A stretch of 64,000 nucleotides of DNA from Malus domestica (lineage: Eukaryota; Streptophyta; Magnoliopsida; Rosales; Rosaceae): assembly GCF_042453785.1 (NCBI RefSeq), contig NC_091664.1:3646501-3710500 (forward strand), in the 5' to 3' direction. The translations under genes were made by a program, and so were the position numbers. Below, piece after piece: positions 20,608-31,400 of the stretch; within the stretch, counting starts at the first letter, position 1, and each line of letters opens with the position of its first letter. The notes beneath the pieces were generated by a model that saw only the letters and a list, made by a program, of their open reading frames with translations, made no database searches and was not told where the DNA came from.

Positions 20608-22115
20608 GGGGGATTTGAGAAAGAGCATATAGTAATGCTGCCATTTATGGCTCAAGGCCATATCATACCATTCCTATCACTTGCAAAGCACATCCAACAG
20701 TCAACAAACTTCTCAATCACCATCGCCACCACCCCTCTCAACATCAAATCCCTCCAATCCACCATTTCCTTTCCTCATCCAATCACAACATCCACTTGGC
20801 CGAACTTCCGTTCTGCAGCTCAGACCACGACCTCCCCCCTAACACAGAAACCACAGAGAACCTCCCCCTCTCCAAAATGATCAACCCTCCTTTAGCCGCC
20901 TCACTCAGCCTCGAACCTCCTGCTCGCCGCCTTATCACCAATATCATCAAAAGGGAAGGCCGCTCGCTGCCCGCCGCTCTGTTTGATCTCTGACGTGTTC
21001 TTCGGATGGGCTACCGATCTTGCGAATAGCTTAGGCACTGTCAATGTGAGTTTCAACACAAGTGACGGCTTTGCAGCCTACACATCAGTCTGGCTCAACC
21101 TGCCTCACCGCTCCGCAAGCAACGAATACTTCACCGTCCCCGGCTTCCCGGAACACTGCAGGTTCCACATCTCTCAGCTGAGTTCGTTTGTAAGAGCTGC
21201 AGACGGTACAGACTCTTGGTCAAGATTTTTCCAGTCCCAGATTTCGCTTTCTACAAAATCTTTTGGTTGCCTGTGTAATACCGTGGAGGAAATTTAGCCG
21301 TTGGGATTGGATATCTTGAGGGATAACTTGAAGGTTCAAGTTGGTGCGTTGGTCCTCTAATTCCTACTGATGCACTAAAAAACTCATCCATATTGGACTT
21401 AAAGGTCTCGAGGCAGCGCGCGGGGAAAGCCTTTTCCGCAAAGAAATGCCTCGACTGGCTTGACTCGCAAGGTTCGTGTTCTGTCATTTATATCTCATTT
21501 GGTTCTCAGAACACTATCAAGGCAACCCAAATGATGGAATTGGCTGTTGGGTTGGAAGAAAGCGGGAAGCCTTTCGTTTGGGTGATAAGGCCTCCGGTGG
21601 GGTTTGATCTAAAGGGTGAGTTCAGAGCAGAGTGGCTGCCGCACGGGTTTGAGGAAAGAATGAGTAAACGAAAACAGGGGTTGCTAGTGCACAACTGGGC
21701 ACCCCAGTTGGAGATTTTGTCACACAAATCCACAGGGGTTTTTGTGAGCCATTGCGGGTGGAATTCAGTGATGGAGAGCTTGAGCCAGGGCGTGCCGATT
21801 GTGGGGTGGCCGTTGGCGGCGGAGCAGGCTTATAATTCGAAGATGTTGGTGGAGGAGATGGGTGTGAGTGTGGAGCTGACAAGGGGTGTGCAGAGTAATA
21901 TTGGATGGAAGGAGGTGATTGATCTGGTGATGGACGAGAGTGGGAAGGGAGGGGAGATGAGGAAAAATGCAGGTGAGATTAAGAAGAAGATAAGAGGATC
22001 AATTAGAGATAATGATGGTGATCAAGGAAAGGAGAAGGGGTCTTCTGTTAAAGCAATGGAGGATTTTGTGGCTGCTCTTTTATCAAAGAAACAAGATTTG
22101 GTAAAAATCAATTAG
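20608..22115 (+). pseudogene. UDP-glycosyltransferase, UGT92-like (copy 3, broken)
   Basis: Compared with copy 2, the normal start codon is lost (ggggg in place of the ATG context near 20,610). The next ATG in frame is at 20,635. Further lesions are a net 4-bp deletion near 20,768-20,790, a 7-bp insertion near 20,965, an in-frame TAG at 21,295-21,297 and a 1-bp deletion near 21,335. Two in-frame deletions (6 bp near 21,430 and 9 bp near 21,915) are also seen. The C-terminal half from about 21,393 is uninterrupted and keeps a perfect PSPG box starting at 21,696. The frame damage in the acceptor-binding half rules out a normal enzyme. A transcript could still exist. Confidence 0.92.
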
Positions 22116-22265
22116 AGATGTAATTTATTAATTAATTAGTTTTGTGTTGAAATTTAAAGAATAATATTGTCACTTTCAAGTCATTTGAGAGCTGATAAAC
22201 TTGAGTATTCACTAGTGTGTACTTATTTATGATTTTGTCAAATGATATTATAACACATATGCTAT

Positions 22266-22296
<31 letters not shown>

Positions 22297-23085
22297 TAAT
22301 AATAATGGATATGTTATTTGATCCTTCTTAGACTATAAAAACAAATAATACGTGATAATTTTTTTATTGGGCCAAAGCAGAAAAGGCTTTGGGTTTTAAG
22401 GAAAACTAACCAAAAGTTCTCAAAAACTTTTGTTTTAATGAAAATGACAAAATAAATGTGTAAGTGAATAGTTCTAGGAATGACTTTTCAAGGTAAAAAT
22501 GTCCTTAATGTTAAAAGCGAACAGTATCAATAGTGTTTCATTAAGATTCCTTAGATTTTATAAGGGACCGTTGTACTACCAGTCAATTGAATGTGCTTAA
22601 AGCTCCATATTCTCGGTGGCAAGTGCTGCTAAGTGGTTCTGTTCGAATGTGAAAATGCTTGAAAATGCTCTCGAAGGTCGGGAGTAGGAGCTTACCTCGT
22701 TTGATTATGCACTGGTGGAACCTATGCTTTACAATAGGAAGGTGGATCAAATGCTCCTAGAATGATAAGAATCGATGCAATTGAGTAGTTAAGTCTAGTA
22801 AAACGCTCCAACTCAAGGTAGAGGGATACATAAAATATACACTAGTGAGTACCGAAGTATTATCCTAAAAAATTCATATGTTTGCAAAGGGATAGGTTTT
22901 TTTTTTCAAAAGATGTTAGGCTGTGGGGATGGCATCCAAAGTCCAAAAAAGCCTGCACATGGCTTAAGAGGGTAGGGTTGAAACTTGAACAAAGGCCCTC
23001 ATTATGCTTTCTATGTATGCTACATGTCTAAACTTGTGAAAATTGAATCTATATGAATTAAAGTGAAACTTTATTCAACCTACAA
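22116..23085. repeat. Duplicated spacer block A, copy 2 (3' flank of UGT copy 3)
   Basis: Aligns with 18,544-19,320, interrupted by a (TA)n run near 22,278 and by the small TIR element at 22,400-22,550. No gene seen. Confidence 0.75.
22400..22550. mobile_element. Small TIR element (MITE), family of 59,043-59,290
   Basis: Begins ggaaaactaacc and ends ttcattaagattcc, the inverted counterpart. It is a diverged inverted-orientation relative of the element at 59,043 (shared aaaatgacaaaataaa-type and gtgaatagt blocks). It is absent at the equivalent place after UGT copy 2 (about 18,790). Confidence 0.65.
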
Positions 23086-23699
23086 TTCAACCTTTTATAT
23101 TTAATACTAGCATATGGGCACACACAAAGTGAGTGAGAAAATGTTTTATTTTTGTTTTTGAAATAGAAGGAGAGAGGAAGAGAGTGATAGAGAATGTGAG
23201 AGTGAGAAGTTTTATTTTTTATTTTTTTTATTTTTTTAGAGATATGTTAGGACTATATGTAGGTGAGGTTTTGAAAAAAAAAACAGCAAAATTTGGTTAT
23301 ATGAAATTATATTTATGTCCCATATTTCTTATTCATGTTTTGTTTTAATTAGAGGGTTAAACTAGTAATTTCATAGGATTTTGGTTGACAGTGAATGTTT
23401 TATTAATTAGTAGAGATTACGGTCTAGTAGTACTCTTTTTAGTAGAGGGGCTTATGTCGAATCTCATGAACGAAAATACCAAATTAATACATTAGCCTAT
23501 TTTGTAGCTTAACTTAACTCTCACTTCTTAATGTAAATATATCTATTATATTAAAACAAGATTTAGTTTGTATATAAAAAGGGACTTCAAACCCCAATAT
23601 TTACATACATAAAACTTACGTCCCATTTGGTATATTTTTTTTCTCACCTTAAAAATATTTCACTTTAAGGTTAAGAGAGAAAAGTGTATAGTAAATATC
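23086..23699. other. AT-rich spacer, no gene seen
   Basis: Contains a GA-rich run near 23,165-23,210 and T/A tracts. I see no coding signal and no defined element. Confidence 0.4.
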
Positions 23700-25017
23700 G
23701 GGTTAATTACACTAACATCCCTTAAGGTTTTTTGGGTTTTCACAAAACCCTCTCACGTTTAAAATATTACACTAACACCCTTTCAGGTTTTAATTCTCTT
23801 TCACATAGCCAATTCACTCAAAATTCTACTAACAAATTGACAACTTTACCCTTATAATTAATTACGTAAACAATAAAAAAATGTCTTTATAATTATATAT
23901 AGAAAGAAAATATTAAAAATAAATAAAACATTAAAATAGAAAAACCACCACTCCAAAAACTCCCATGAAATCTCCTGCATTTGACTCCATTGCAAGTCTG
24001 CAACCCTAGCCACCATCGGACCCTCCTTTGTGTGTTTTCCCAAAACCACCACACAAACTACCACTTCAACTTCAACAACAAATTCAGACTCTAAAAAATG
24101 AAGAGCAACCATCCCTCACTGATGAAACTGATATAACGGGACAAGAAGACGTCGACAATCCAGCAAATAAAGCTGATCTTGCGTCGTAGGTCAAATTAGA
24201 TTTGTGGTCAGCCACTCTGCATCGCTTAGCCGTTGCAAGATCGATTCATTTCAGACCATCACTTTCGCGTTGTGGATTTTGATTTGCTGCAGTCAAATCT
24301 AGTACCCTAACATCTCTGAATTTGGCGTTATCTCCATTTACACCTCATCTCTCCCTCTCCCTATCTCTCTCACGATGAATCTGTTTGAAATTTTTGTTGG
24401 ATTCTTTTGGAACGTTGTTTAAGCGTTTACGTTGATGATTTCATATGACGCAAAGTGTGCAGTGGGTATAACATAAGGTAGAACTAAACGTAGATGTAAA
24501 ACGTTTAGAAACTAAACTGTGCAAAAATTTAGGGTTCAAAGAGAATTCAGTATTTTGTGCAAGATAATTGGGTCACAGCCACCACTTTGTGATGAAGAAC
24601 TTCAACAATAGTAATCTGTTTGATCTTCACCCCGTTATCAGGCATTACATATTTTTAGTGACAATTTTTAATGTTTAAATTATTTTTTAATATTTTCATT
24701 TTCTATATATAATTGTAAGGATTTCTTTATCGTTGATTGAGTAATTAGTTATAAGGGTAAACTTATCAATTTATTAGAAGAATTTTGACTGAAGGGATCA
24801 TGTGAAGGTGAAATAAAATATGAAGGGGTGTTAGTGTAATGTCTCAAATGTGAAGGGGTTTTGTGAAAACTCGATAAACCTCAGGGGATGTTAGTGTAAT
24901 TGTCACATGCCGGCTCGGGCTCCTACCACATCTCAGGCTCAACTTCACCGTAGCACGATATTGTCCGCTTTGGGCCCCGACCACGCCCTCACGGTTTTGT
25001 TTCTGGGAACTGACACG

Positions 25018-25138
25018 AGCAGAACTTCCCAGTGGGTCACCCATCCTGGGATTGCTCTCGCGTGAACTCGCTTAACTTCAGGTTCCATCTTGGGATTGCT
25101 CTCACGCGAACTTGCTTAACTTCGGAATTCCGATGGAA
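25018..25138 (-). ncRNA. 5S rRNA-like domain in left-hand Cassandra LTR, internally duplicated
   Basis: On the minus strand it carries AGTTAAGC and GGATGGGTGACCCACTGGGA, which match the A-box and C-box regions of the internal Pol III promoter of plant 5S rRNA. A 44-bp segment is tandemly repeated (25,042-25,085 and 25,086-25,129), so the A-box part occurs twice. It is derived from 5S RNA and is not a functional rRNA gene. Confidence 0.8.
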
Positions 25139-25429
25139 TTCTAAGCCAGTGAACTCCCAAATGGCCTCGTGCTAGGTAGAGATAAGAATATACATATAAG
25201 ACTTACAGGATACACTCCCCTGGGTAATGTAGAATGTCACAATCCACCCCCCTTAGGGGCCCGACGTCCTCGTCAGCACACTTCTGGCCAAGGATGGGCT
25301 CTGATACCAAATTATCACATCCCGACCCGGGCCCCCACCACTTCCTGGGCTCGACTCCACTGTAGCACGACATTGTCCGCTTTGGGCCCCGACCACGCCC
25401 TCACGCTTTTATTTATGGGAACTCACGCG

Positions 25430-25512
25430 AGCAGAACTTCCTAGTGGATCACCCATCCTGGGATTGCTCTCGCGTGAACTCGCTTAACTTCGGAGTTTAG
25501 ATGGAACCCGAA
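25430..25512 (-). ncRNA. 5S rRNA-like domain in right-hand Cassandra LTR
   Basis: Single-copy form of the domain, with AGTTAAGCGAG and GGATGGGTGATCCACTAGGA on the minus strand. It retains the spacing of a Pol III internal promoter. Confidence 0.8.
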
Positions 25513-25682
25513 GCCAGTGAGCTCCCAAAAGACCTCGTGCTAGGTAAAGAGATGATAATATACATATAAGGCTTACATGATCCACTCCCCTGGGAAATGT
25601 GGGATGTCACAGTAATTAACCCAGTAAGTATCCTACTTATTTTAAAAGTAATCGGCTGTAGGTTGTAGGTTGCGATATGGCT

Positions 25683-25860
25683 CGTTTGGAAGTACTTTTA
25701 AAATGATTGAAAGTACTTTTAGTGAAAATGTATGAAAAATCAATGCTTAGTTAAAATGCACGTGAATCCTAGTAAAACACTTGAAGTGCTTCCTGCAAGA
25801 AGTGCTTTTAGAATCCAAAAATATTTATTCTAAATTTTTTTTAATCTTTTTAAAAACACT
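25683..25860. repeat. Small TIR-like repeat
   Basis: Starts ggctcgtttggaagtacttt and contains agtgctt/aagcact-type inverted segments. It resembles the elements at 26,241 and 27,590 in its ctcgtttgg end. The right edge is not clear. Confidence 0.35.
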
Positions 25861-26054
25861 TCTGTAATGTTGTGAAAAATTGATTTCATAAAAAATGGAG
25901 TTGGGTCTTTAATGAATAATTTTAATGTTTTTATTACCCACATTAATTAGTTAAATAATGCTGTTTATCCTTTTACGCACATCACTTTTATAATTAGACT
26001 TCATAGCACAACAACAACAATTATATTCTACACACATCACTTTTACAACTAGGG

Positions 26055-26255
26055 TTCATAAAATGCTCAACCATTCTATTTTACAGCTAATTAACATGAA
26101 TAGTTATTTTTAAAGGCGTTATCCCAAACCAGTTGTGTACGCTCTCCCTCTCCCTCTTCACTCACTCTCTTTTATTTTATAAACAAGGGCATTACTTGAT
26201 TCATGTCCACTCCATGCAACTGTTAAACTGTCAAGCTTTCGGCCTCGTTTGGTAC
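26055..26255. repeat. Duplicated spacer block C, copy 2
   Basis: Counterpart of 8075-8275. It lies between the UGT copy 3 flank and the GST gene and marks the far edge of the UGT segmental duplication. Confidence 0.75.
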
Positions 26256-26536
26256 ACATGATTGAATTGAAATGGATGTGATGCTATTTTAAAAGTACGT
26301 TGAAAAAAGAAATGAATAAATTGTGACCAACATAGAGATAGACGAAGGATTACTCAAGAACAAAAGTTATCCATTTCAATTGTCACCAAAATGGGAGGAT
26401 TAAAAGGGAGAAGTTTTCTTCATTTCTAATCCTCTTCTAATCCCCTCAAAACGAAAAATCATTCTACATAACCTTCAAAATAATGGAATTTAAAGGATTA
26501 TCCATTCCAATCCAGTCATTTCCACCAAACGAGTCC
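26241..26536. mobile_element. MITE with CTCGTTTGGT termini
   Basis: The left end ggcctcgtttggtacaca is mirrored by the right end ccaccaaacgagtcc, with nearby inverted gaatggat and atccattcc blocks. The length is ~296 bp with no coding. A hAT-type origin is likely, but I found no clear 8-bp duplication. Confidence 0.6.
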
Positions 26537-26543
26537 TTAGCAC

Positions 26544-27409
26544 CTAATTTATTCCAAGCATTTTCTTGACTTCCAAGACGAAGTCATAGACTTTATATTT
26601 GTCAGGAAGGGTCTTGGAAACACTCTCCCTCAGGCTGCACCTTTTCACCCATTGCATTATCTTTGGGCACTCTTTCTCCACGCTAAAATTGCAAAACATC
26701 TCATATGTGTAAAACCTGCAGGCAAATGGTACCAGAGTGACATCCAGGAGGCCGAAACGATCACCTTCGAAGTAAGGCTTCTCCCCAAGCTCGCCTTCTA
26801 ACAGCTTTAAGACTTCTACAAACTCGTTCTTTGCTGCTTCCTGGTCTGCTCCCTTGGAAGCCCACATCCTTCTCCCACAGTCTGCTATCTGCACAAATAT
26901 ATAATGAATGATTTTACCCTACCGACGCCCGAGGCCTTTCGTGATAAAACCCTCCCACCAGCTGGAACTGATTAAGTTTGAGACAACATCGGTACTTAAC
27001 TATTCAACTGTTAAAGGATATTCTTGGAATTAAAGATTGAAGAAATAGGTACAATTTTCACTCGAGGATGAGTTACCTCCTTGTTGAAAAAGTCGACCCA
27101 AAATCTTTCTTTAGATCGCCGATAAGGATCCTCTGAAAGTAGAGGAGGTTTGTGATCACTCCAAACGTCAGCAATGTATTGAAGAATGATGAGGGATTCA
27201 CATACGGGCTTATTGTTATGAATGAGGACAGGAACTTTCTGATGCACTGGGTTGACTTCGAGAAGCAAAGGGCTCTTGTTATTTTGGAGAAGATGTTCTT
27301 CTTCCAAATAGAGGTAATGGACTCCCTTCTCCGCCAAAGCAATTTTCACTCTCATGACATAAGGACTTGTCCAGAATCCCACAAGAACCACTTCATCCCC
27401 ATCACCCAT
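26544..27409 (-). CDS. Tau-class glutathione S-transferase
   Basis: Two exons, 27,077-27,409 and 26,544-26,888, joined in phase 0 across a 188-bp GT-AG intron, give 225 residues, the normal length for plant Tau GSTs. Exon 1 encodes the thioredoxin-like domain with the catalytic Ser15 (GFWTSPYVMRVKIAL) and the glutathione-binding KVPVLIHNNKPVCES segment. Exon 2 encodes the helical acceptor-binding domain (ADCGRRMWASKG, LLEGELGEKPYF, ECPKIMQWVKRC). The intron position is the one usual for the class. The protein should act in the cytosol in conjugation of electrophiles or stress metabolites. No lesion is seen. The gene runs convergent to the UGT cluster and its 3' end abuts a MITE. Confidence 0.93.
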
Positions 27410-27589
27410 TTGATTACTTCCTTTCTGCTGTTTGGAGCAAAGTTGGGACTATTATATCTATATGGATTAATAAGAAGAAGTTCCAAGGTATATACATATA
27501 GATTATTTGACAAGGAAACTTGGCCTGTATGAATGACTAGCTAATAAATAAATTGATTTTCCTATGACAATAAAGGCGACTTAGGGTTC

Positions 27590-27771
27590 GTTTGAAAATA
27601 TTTTTTAAATTATTAGCAGTGTTTTTGGTAAAAATGTATTTAAAATCATTTTTTTGTAAAAATGCAAGTAAATCCTAAAAAAACACTTCAAGTGTTTTTG
27701 ATACCCAAAAACATTTTTTTCTTTTCTAAAAGGGGTTTTAGTTATTTTAAAATCAAATCCAAACGAGTCCT
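27590..27771. mobile_element. Small hairpin element (MITE-like) upstream of GST
   Basis: Begins agggttcgtttgaaaata and ends ccaaacgagtcctca, with inverted aaaacactt/aagtgttttt in the middle. It lies ~180 bp upstream of the GST start codon and so within its promoter. Confidence 0.5.
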
Positions 27772-27778
27772 CAGGTCA

Positions 27779-27960
27779 GAAGCTTTGTAGCATAGCTGGT
27801 TAATAGCCATTCCTCCTTACATCTGGAGTCCTGAGTTTAATTCCTCCCTCTATATATCGCTTGTATCTTCCTCGCAGTGTGAGAAATAAATAATCATATA
27901 CATCGCTTGTATGTCTTCCCAATGTGAGAAATAAATAATCATAGAATTAATAGAAAACAA
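27779..27960 (+). mobile_element. tRNA-derived SINE
   Basis: A-box-like TAGCATAGCTGG (27,788-27,799) and B-box-like GAGTTTAATTCC (27,833-27,844) have the ~33-nt spacing of a tRNA-type Pol III promoter. The 3' part has a short duplicated segment (gtgagaaataaataatcata twice) and an A-rich end. Confidence 0.5.
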
Positions 27961-28467
27961 AACAAGAATTTAAAAAGAAAAAAATAAAAATCTCTCCTGT
28001 AAACTGCTATTTTTTTTAACCTCAGATTCATGGTCTGCTTCTACATAAATTAAATTTACGTGCTATGTACGTAATCCCTTGCGTTGCGTCTATGCTGAGA
28101 ACCTACCAAGTTGATACTTGAAAATCTGATACTCACCCGTTAGCTTAACGTATCGTGTCGTGTCAACCCGTTAAAAAAATGGATTGTCTCAGTTATGACA
28201 AAAAAAAAAAAAAAAAAAACGAAAAACAGCCTACACTTCGTATACAACACTAAATTTTGTAAAAAGAAAATGTATTTTCAGTCTTACATTACAAAAAATA
28301 AACTAAAAGTGTCCAGTATCCAACTTTCAGTAAGAAAACAAATCTTAGGGGAAGGCTGCAGAAATGTGTTCGGAGTGTGACCGAGCAAACCATATCGATT
28401 TTGATAGATGGAAACACTTGAATCTAGCTTCCAATGGGCTTCAATAAGACGCTGACAGAAAGCACCA
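27961..28467. other. Intergenic spacer and BRF1 3' flank
   Basis: Contains an A-tract at 28,198-28,220 and no coding signal. Bases just before 28,468 are probably the BRF1 3' UTR. Confidence 0.4.
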
Positions 28468-31400
28468 TCAGTAGCCATCATAACCATAATCTTCATCGTC
28501 GTATGGTTGTTCATCAACATTTTCATCATCAAGATTGTAGCCAAATGCTCCTTCGATTCCCTCCTCGTCCTCATATTCATTTTCTGGACCCAACTCATCA
28601 ACATTGTCGTCCGCTTTGTCAGTGTCAAGATGAGATTCAAGTTTTTTCTTCTTGGAGCCATCTGGAGCTTCCTGTTAGAACAAGCAAAAACCATATATAC
28701 ATCATCAGCAGATGAATTCAACACGCATTCAACGCCAAACCATGAAAGTACATACAACGCCTACGCTATCAACAAAACAGAGACATATTAGCAGCTAGCT
28801 AATAAATATTGCACGATGATTATACAGAAGATTCAAAGTAGATTCCAAAAATAAAATTAGCGAAAAAACAGGTATGAAACTCGCCATAGGCATGCCGCAT
28901 GCAAGCAATAAAAGAGAATAGAGATTCAGCATTTAAAAACTAGAACCCAAGAAGAGAGGCACATACATCTGTTTGGAATATATGCTCAATGGCTTCAAAA
29001 TTGATTTTTGAGCTGAGTCTCTGCAAGGAAACCATGTTGAAATCCATCAAAATCTGAAAGAACTAGACAATATGGTCTACAAATCAATGTAAAAGATTAA
29101 CGAACAAAGTGCTCCACACATACAGCATATTATCAACCACCAGTTTACTTCAGCATTTGGTCAATCAAGAAAATTTCAGGAATGTACACCTTACAGACTT
29201 TCAGTAGGCCCTACCCTACAACAAACTTACAGACTAACTCACCCCAAGCTTGCAGACCTAATGTCATTTTCTTTATGCAACTTCTATCTAAGACTTATCG
29301 CATGTGAACTCAAAAGTCATAAATACCAGAAAATGGACAACTTATATGAAACTGCTGAGGGGCCCTAACCTAGTCCGGTTTATGATTCGACTTGGGATGT
29401 TTGGGATTTGCACTAATTTGTAAATAAATAATAAATTATCACTACACCCTAATGGGAAATTGCTCCAAACTTAAAATTGATCAACTAATAAAGATGAATG
29501 ATCATGAAAAGCTCGAGCAAGAAATTAAATTAAGGAGCTAAAATAAATACCAATTCAAGATCGTAAGGTTTAAGATTAAGACATCCAAAGGTCATGCCTA
29601 AACACTCCCACTTTTGAGTGTCCTAAATCCTTACTGTAAAAAGAGATAGTGGCCAGGAATGAGCTACTGAATTAAGCTAACTACTAAAGCCTCTCCGTTG
29701 TAACATCTTTTTTTTTTCTTTTTTCTTTTTTTCCATATAGGAAGCTATAAATACCTTCTTAGTCAACATCTGGTGGGTAGCTTCTGCAGCATTTTTAGCT
29801 GGAGTAGAACTCCTTGCTTCGGCTTCTCGAGCTAGTTGCCTTTCCTGAAAATTAAAATTTCAGAAATAAGGAGGTTGCAAATCGTGTGAAAACTTATGAA
29901 GACGAAACAATTGCGCCTATGAATAAAATAAAATCTGTTTATCATATTAAAGAGAAACGATATAGCATAATAGGTTCCACTTATCAAAAAGATGGGAGAA
30001 AAAACCTTTCTTTTCTTTGCCATAGCTGCCGCTGTAGCCTGCCCAAGGTTCTTTGCATCTTCTGGAATGTCATGATCCATACCAGCAGCCTTGTTTTGTC
30101 TCTCCTTTTCTGCTTGCTCCTGCAAAACTTTACTGGGTTAGTGAAATATATGACCAGTATGGAAGATGACAGCATAAAACCAACATAGATGCAGATATAT
30201 CATGCCATGCGTGACACGGCTAGGCTTTAGAATGATTTGGGATGGCTATATACCTTGCCAACCCCGACTTCTCCCAGTAATGAGGCTAGACTGGAAAGGC
30301 TGTTCTCTGATGGCTCTAAGGTAATTGTTTGTACTCAGTGTTTTATAGGTTCTAGCGTTCTAAGCCGTATATATTTTTCTGTTTTGGTTTGGTCTTCTTA
30401 ACCAACCTCTCTGCTGTTTCCTTTGAAAATACATACTTGGTAATGGTTATCACGTTCTCCCTCACAATTAGACCAACAAAGAACTCACTAGCCAAAGTTG
30501 AATTACAAATTTCTTCATTTCGTACAAAAAGAAAGGCTGATTCTCTCATACACCAATAATATTATGGCTTCTATTTTAACCAAGCATTTGACTTTTCCAA
30601 CCCAGCAGTTCCTTTTTCCCCATTATCACCTATAAAATTTTAAAAACTAAAATCACAAACCCAGCTCCACTATGGTCAAGGACCTCTCAGTCAGAATGGG
30701 GTCAATGGCCTCTTGCCGGATCTGAACTTTGCAGGTTTTGGGGAGACACGGACAGAGTCTGATAGGAATGGAGAGTTCTGACGGCTCTGCTGGAACTGGG
30801 TTTGTGATTTTATTTTTAAATTGTAAAGGGACATTGATAAACAATGGGTTCAAATAGAAACTCTCTTCATATCGAAGTGGTTATTGTTTATTCACTACTG
30901 AAACATGAATATACTTCCACGTTCTCAGAAACGGGGACCCCATTACTATGGATGCTCGTTTTCCACTTTAAAAGGTCAAGGTTTGAGAGCTACTGCCCCT
31001 TTACTCTAGCAAGTAATCAAGTAAAGTACCCTAAATAATCCAGTATAAAATAATGTCAATTCCAGGACTAGAGATCAGCCCTTTCAATTCTGTAGAGATA
31101 TATTAGATATACATCTTTTGTCATTATATTTGGGATGCATAACTACAATCTGTCGAAGAATCACAAAATGGTAACTAAACACCGTCAATAAAGGTACCTC
31201 AATGTACTCCCGGTTCATTTCTTCCCAAATCATCTGTTTATAACGTTTCCCCTCTTCATTTAGAAGGTAGCTATCAACCTGTGCAATATCTCAAATTAGT
31301 AAGTAATAATCTAAAAGTACAAACACAATGAACCAAAATCGATGCAAAAAAATGAATCACGTGCATAAAAACAAATAAATAGTTCAGGCAAAAAAAAAAA

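Larger units (their letters stand above)
24901..25611 (-). mobile_element. Cassandra-type TRIM retrotransposon, complete
   Basis: Two direct LTRs (24,901-25,241 and 25,313-25,611) surround an internal region of only 71 bp. Read on the minus strand, the internal part starts with a primer binding site TGGTATCAGAGCCC (25,296-25,309) and ends with a polypurine tract (complement of ccacccccctt at 25,245-25,255). The target duplication GTAAT is perfect (24,896-24,900 and 25,612-25,616). Both LTRs carry a 5S rRNA-like domain, the hallmark of Cassandra. It encodes no protein. The LTR start at 25,313 reads TATCAC in place of TGTCAC. Confidence 0.9.
23700..25622. mobile_element. Mutator-like non-autonomous TIR element
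   Basis: The ends are long inverted repeats beginning GGGTTAATTACACTAACATC on the left and its complement on the right, and the similarity continues ~200-250 bp inward (23,700-23,935 against about 24,655-24,900). The flanks AGTAAATATC (23,690-23,699) and AGTAAGTATC (25,623-25,632) form a 10-bp target duplication with one mismatch. Long TIRs with 9-10-bp duplications fit Mutator-like elements. There is no transposase. The interior (23,936-24,655) has a short coding-like patch of unknown origin. The right TIR is split by a Cassandra insertion. Confidence 0.75.

Noticed and set aside
24901-25611. True 5S rRNA gene
   Set aside because: The 5S-like part is diverged, lacks complete ends and lies inside LTRs with a primer site and polypurine tract. 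It is Cassandra.
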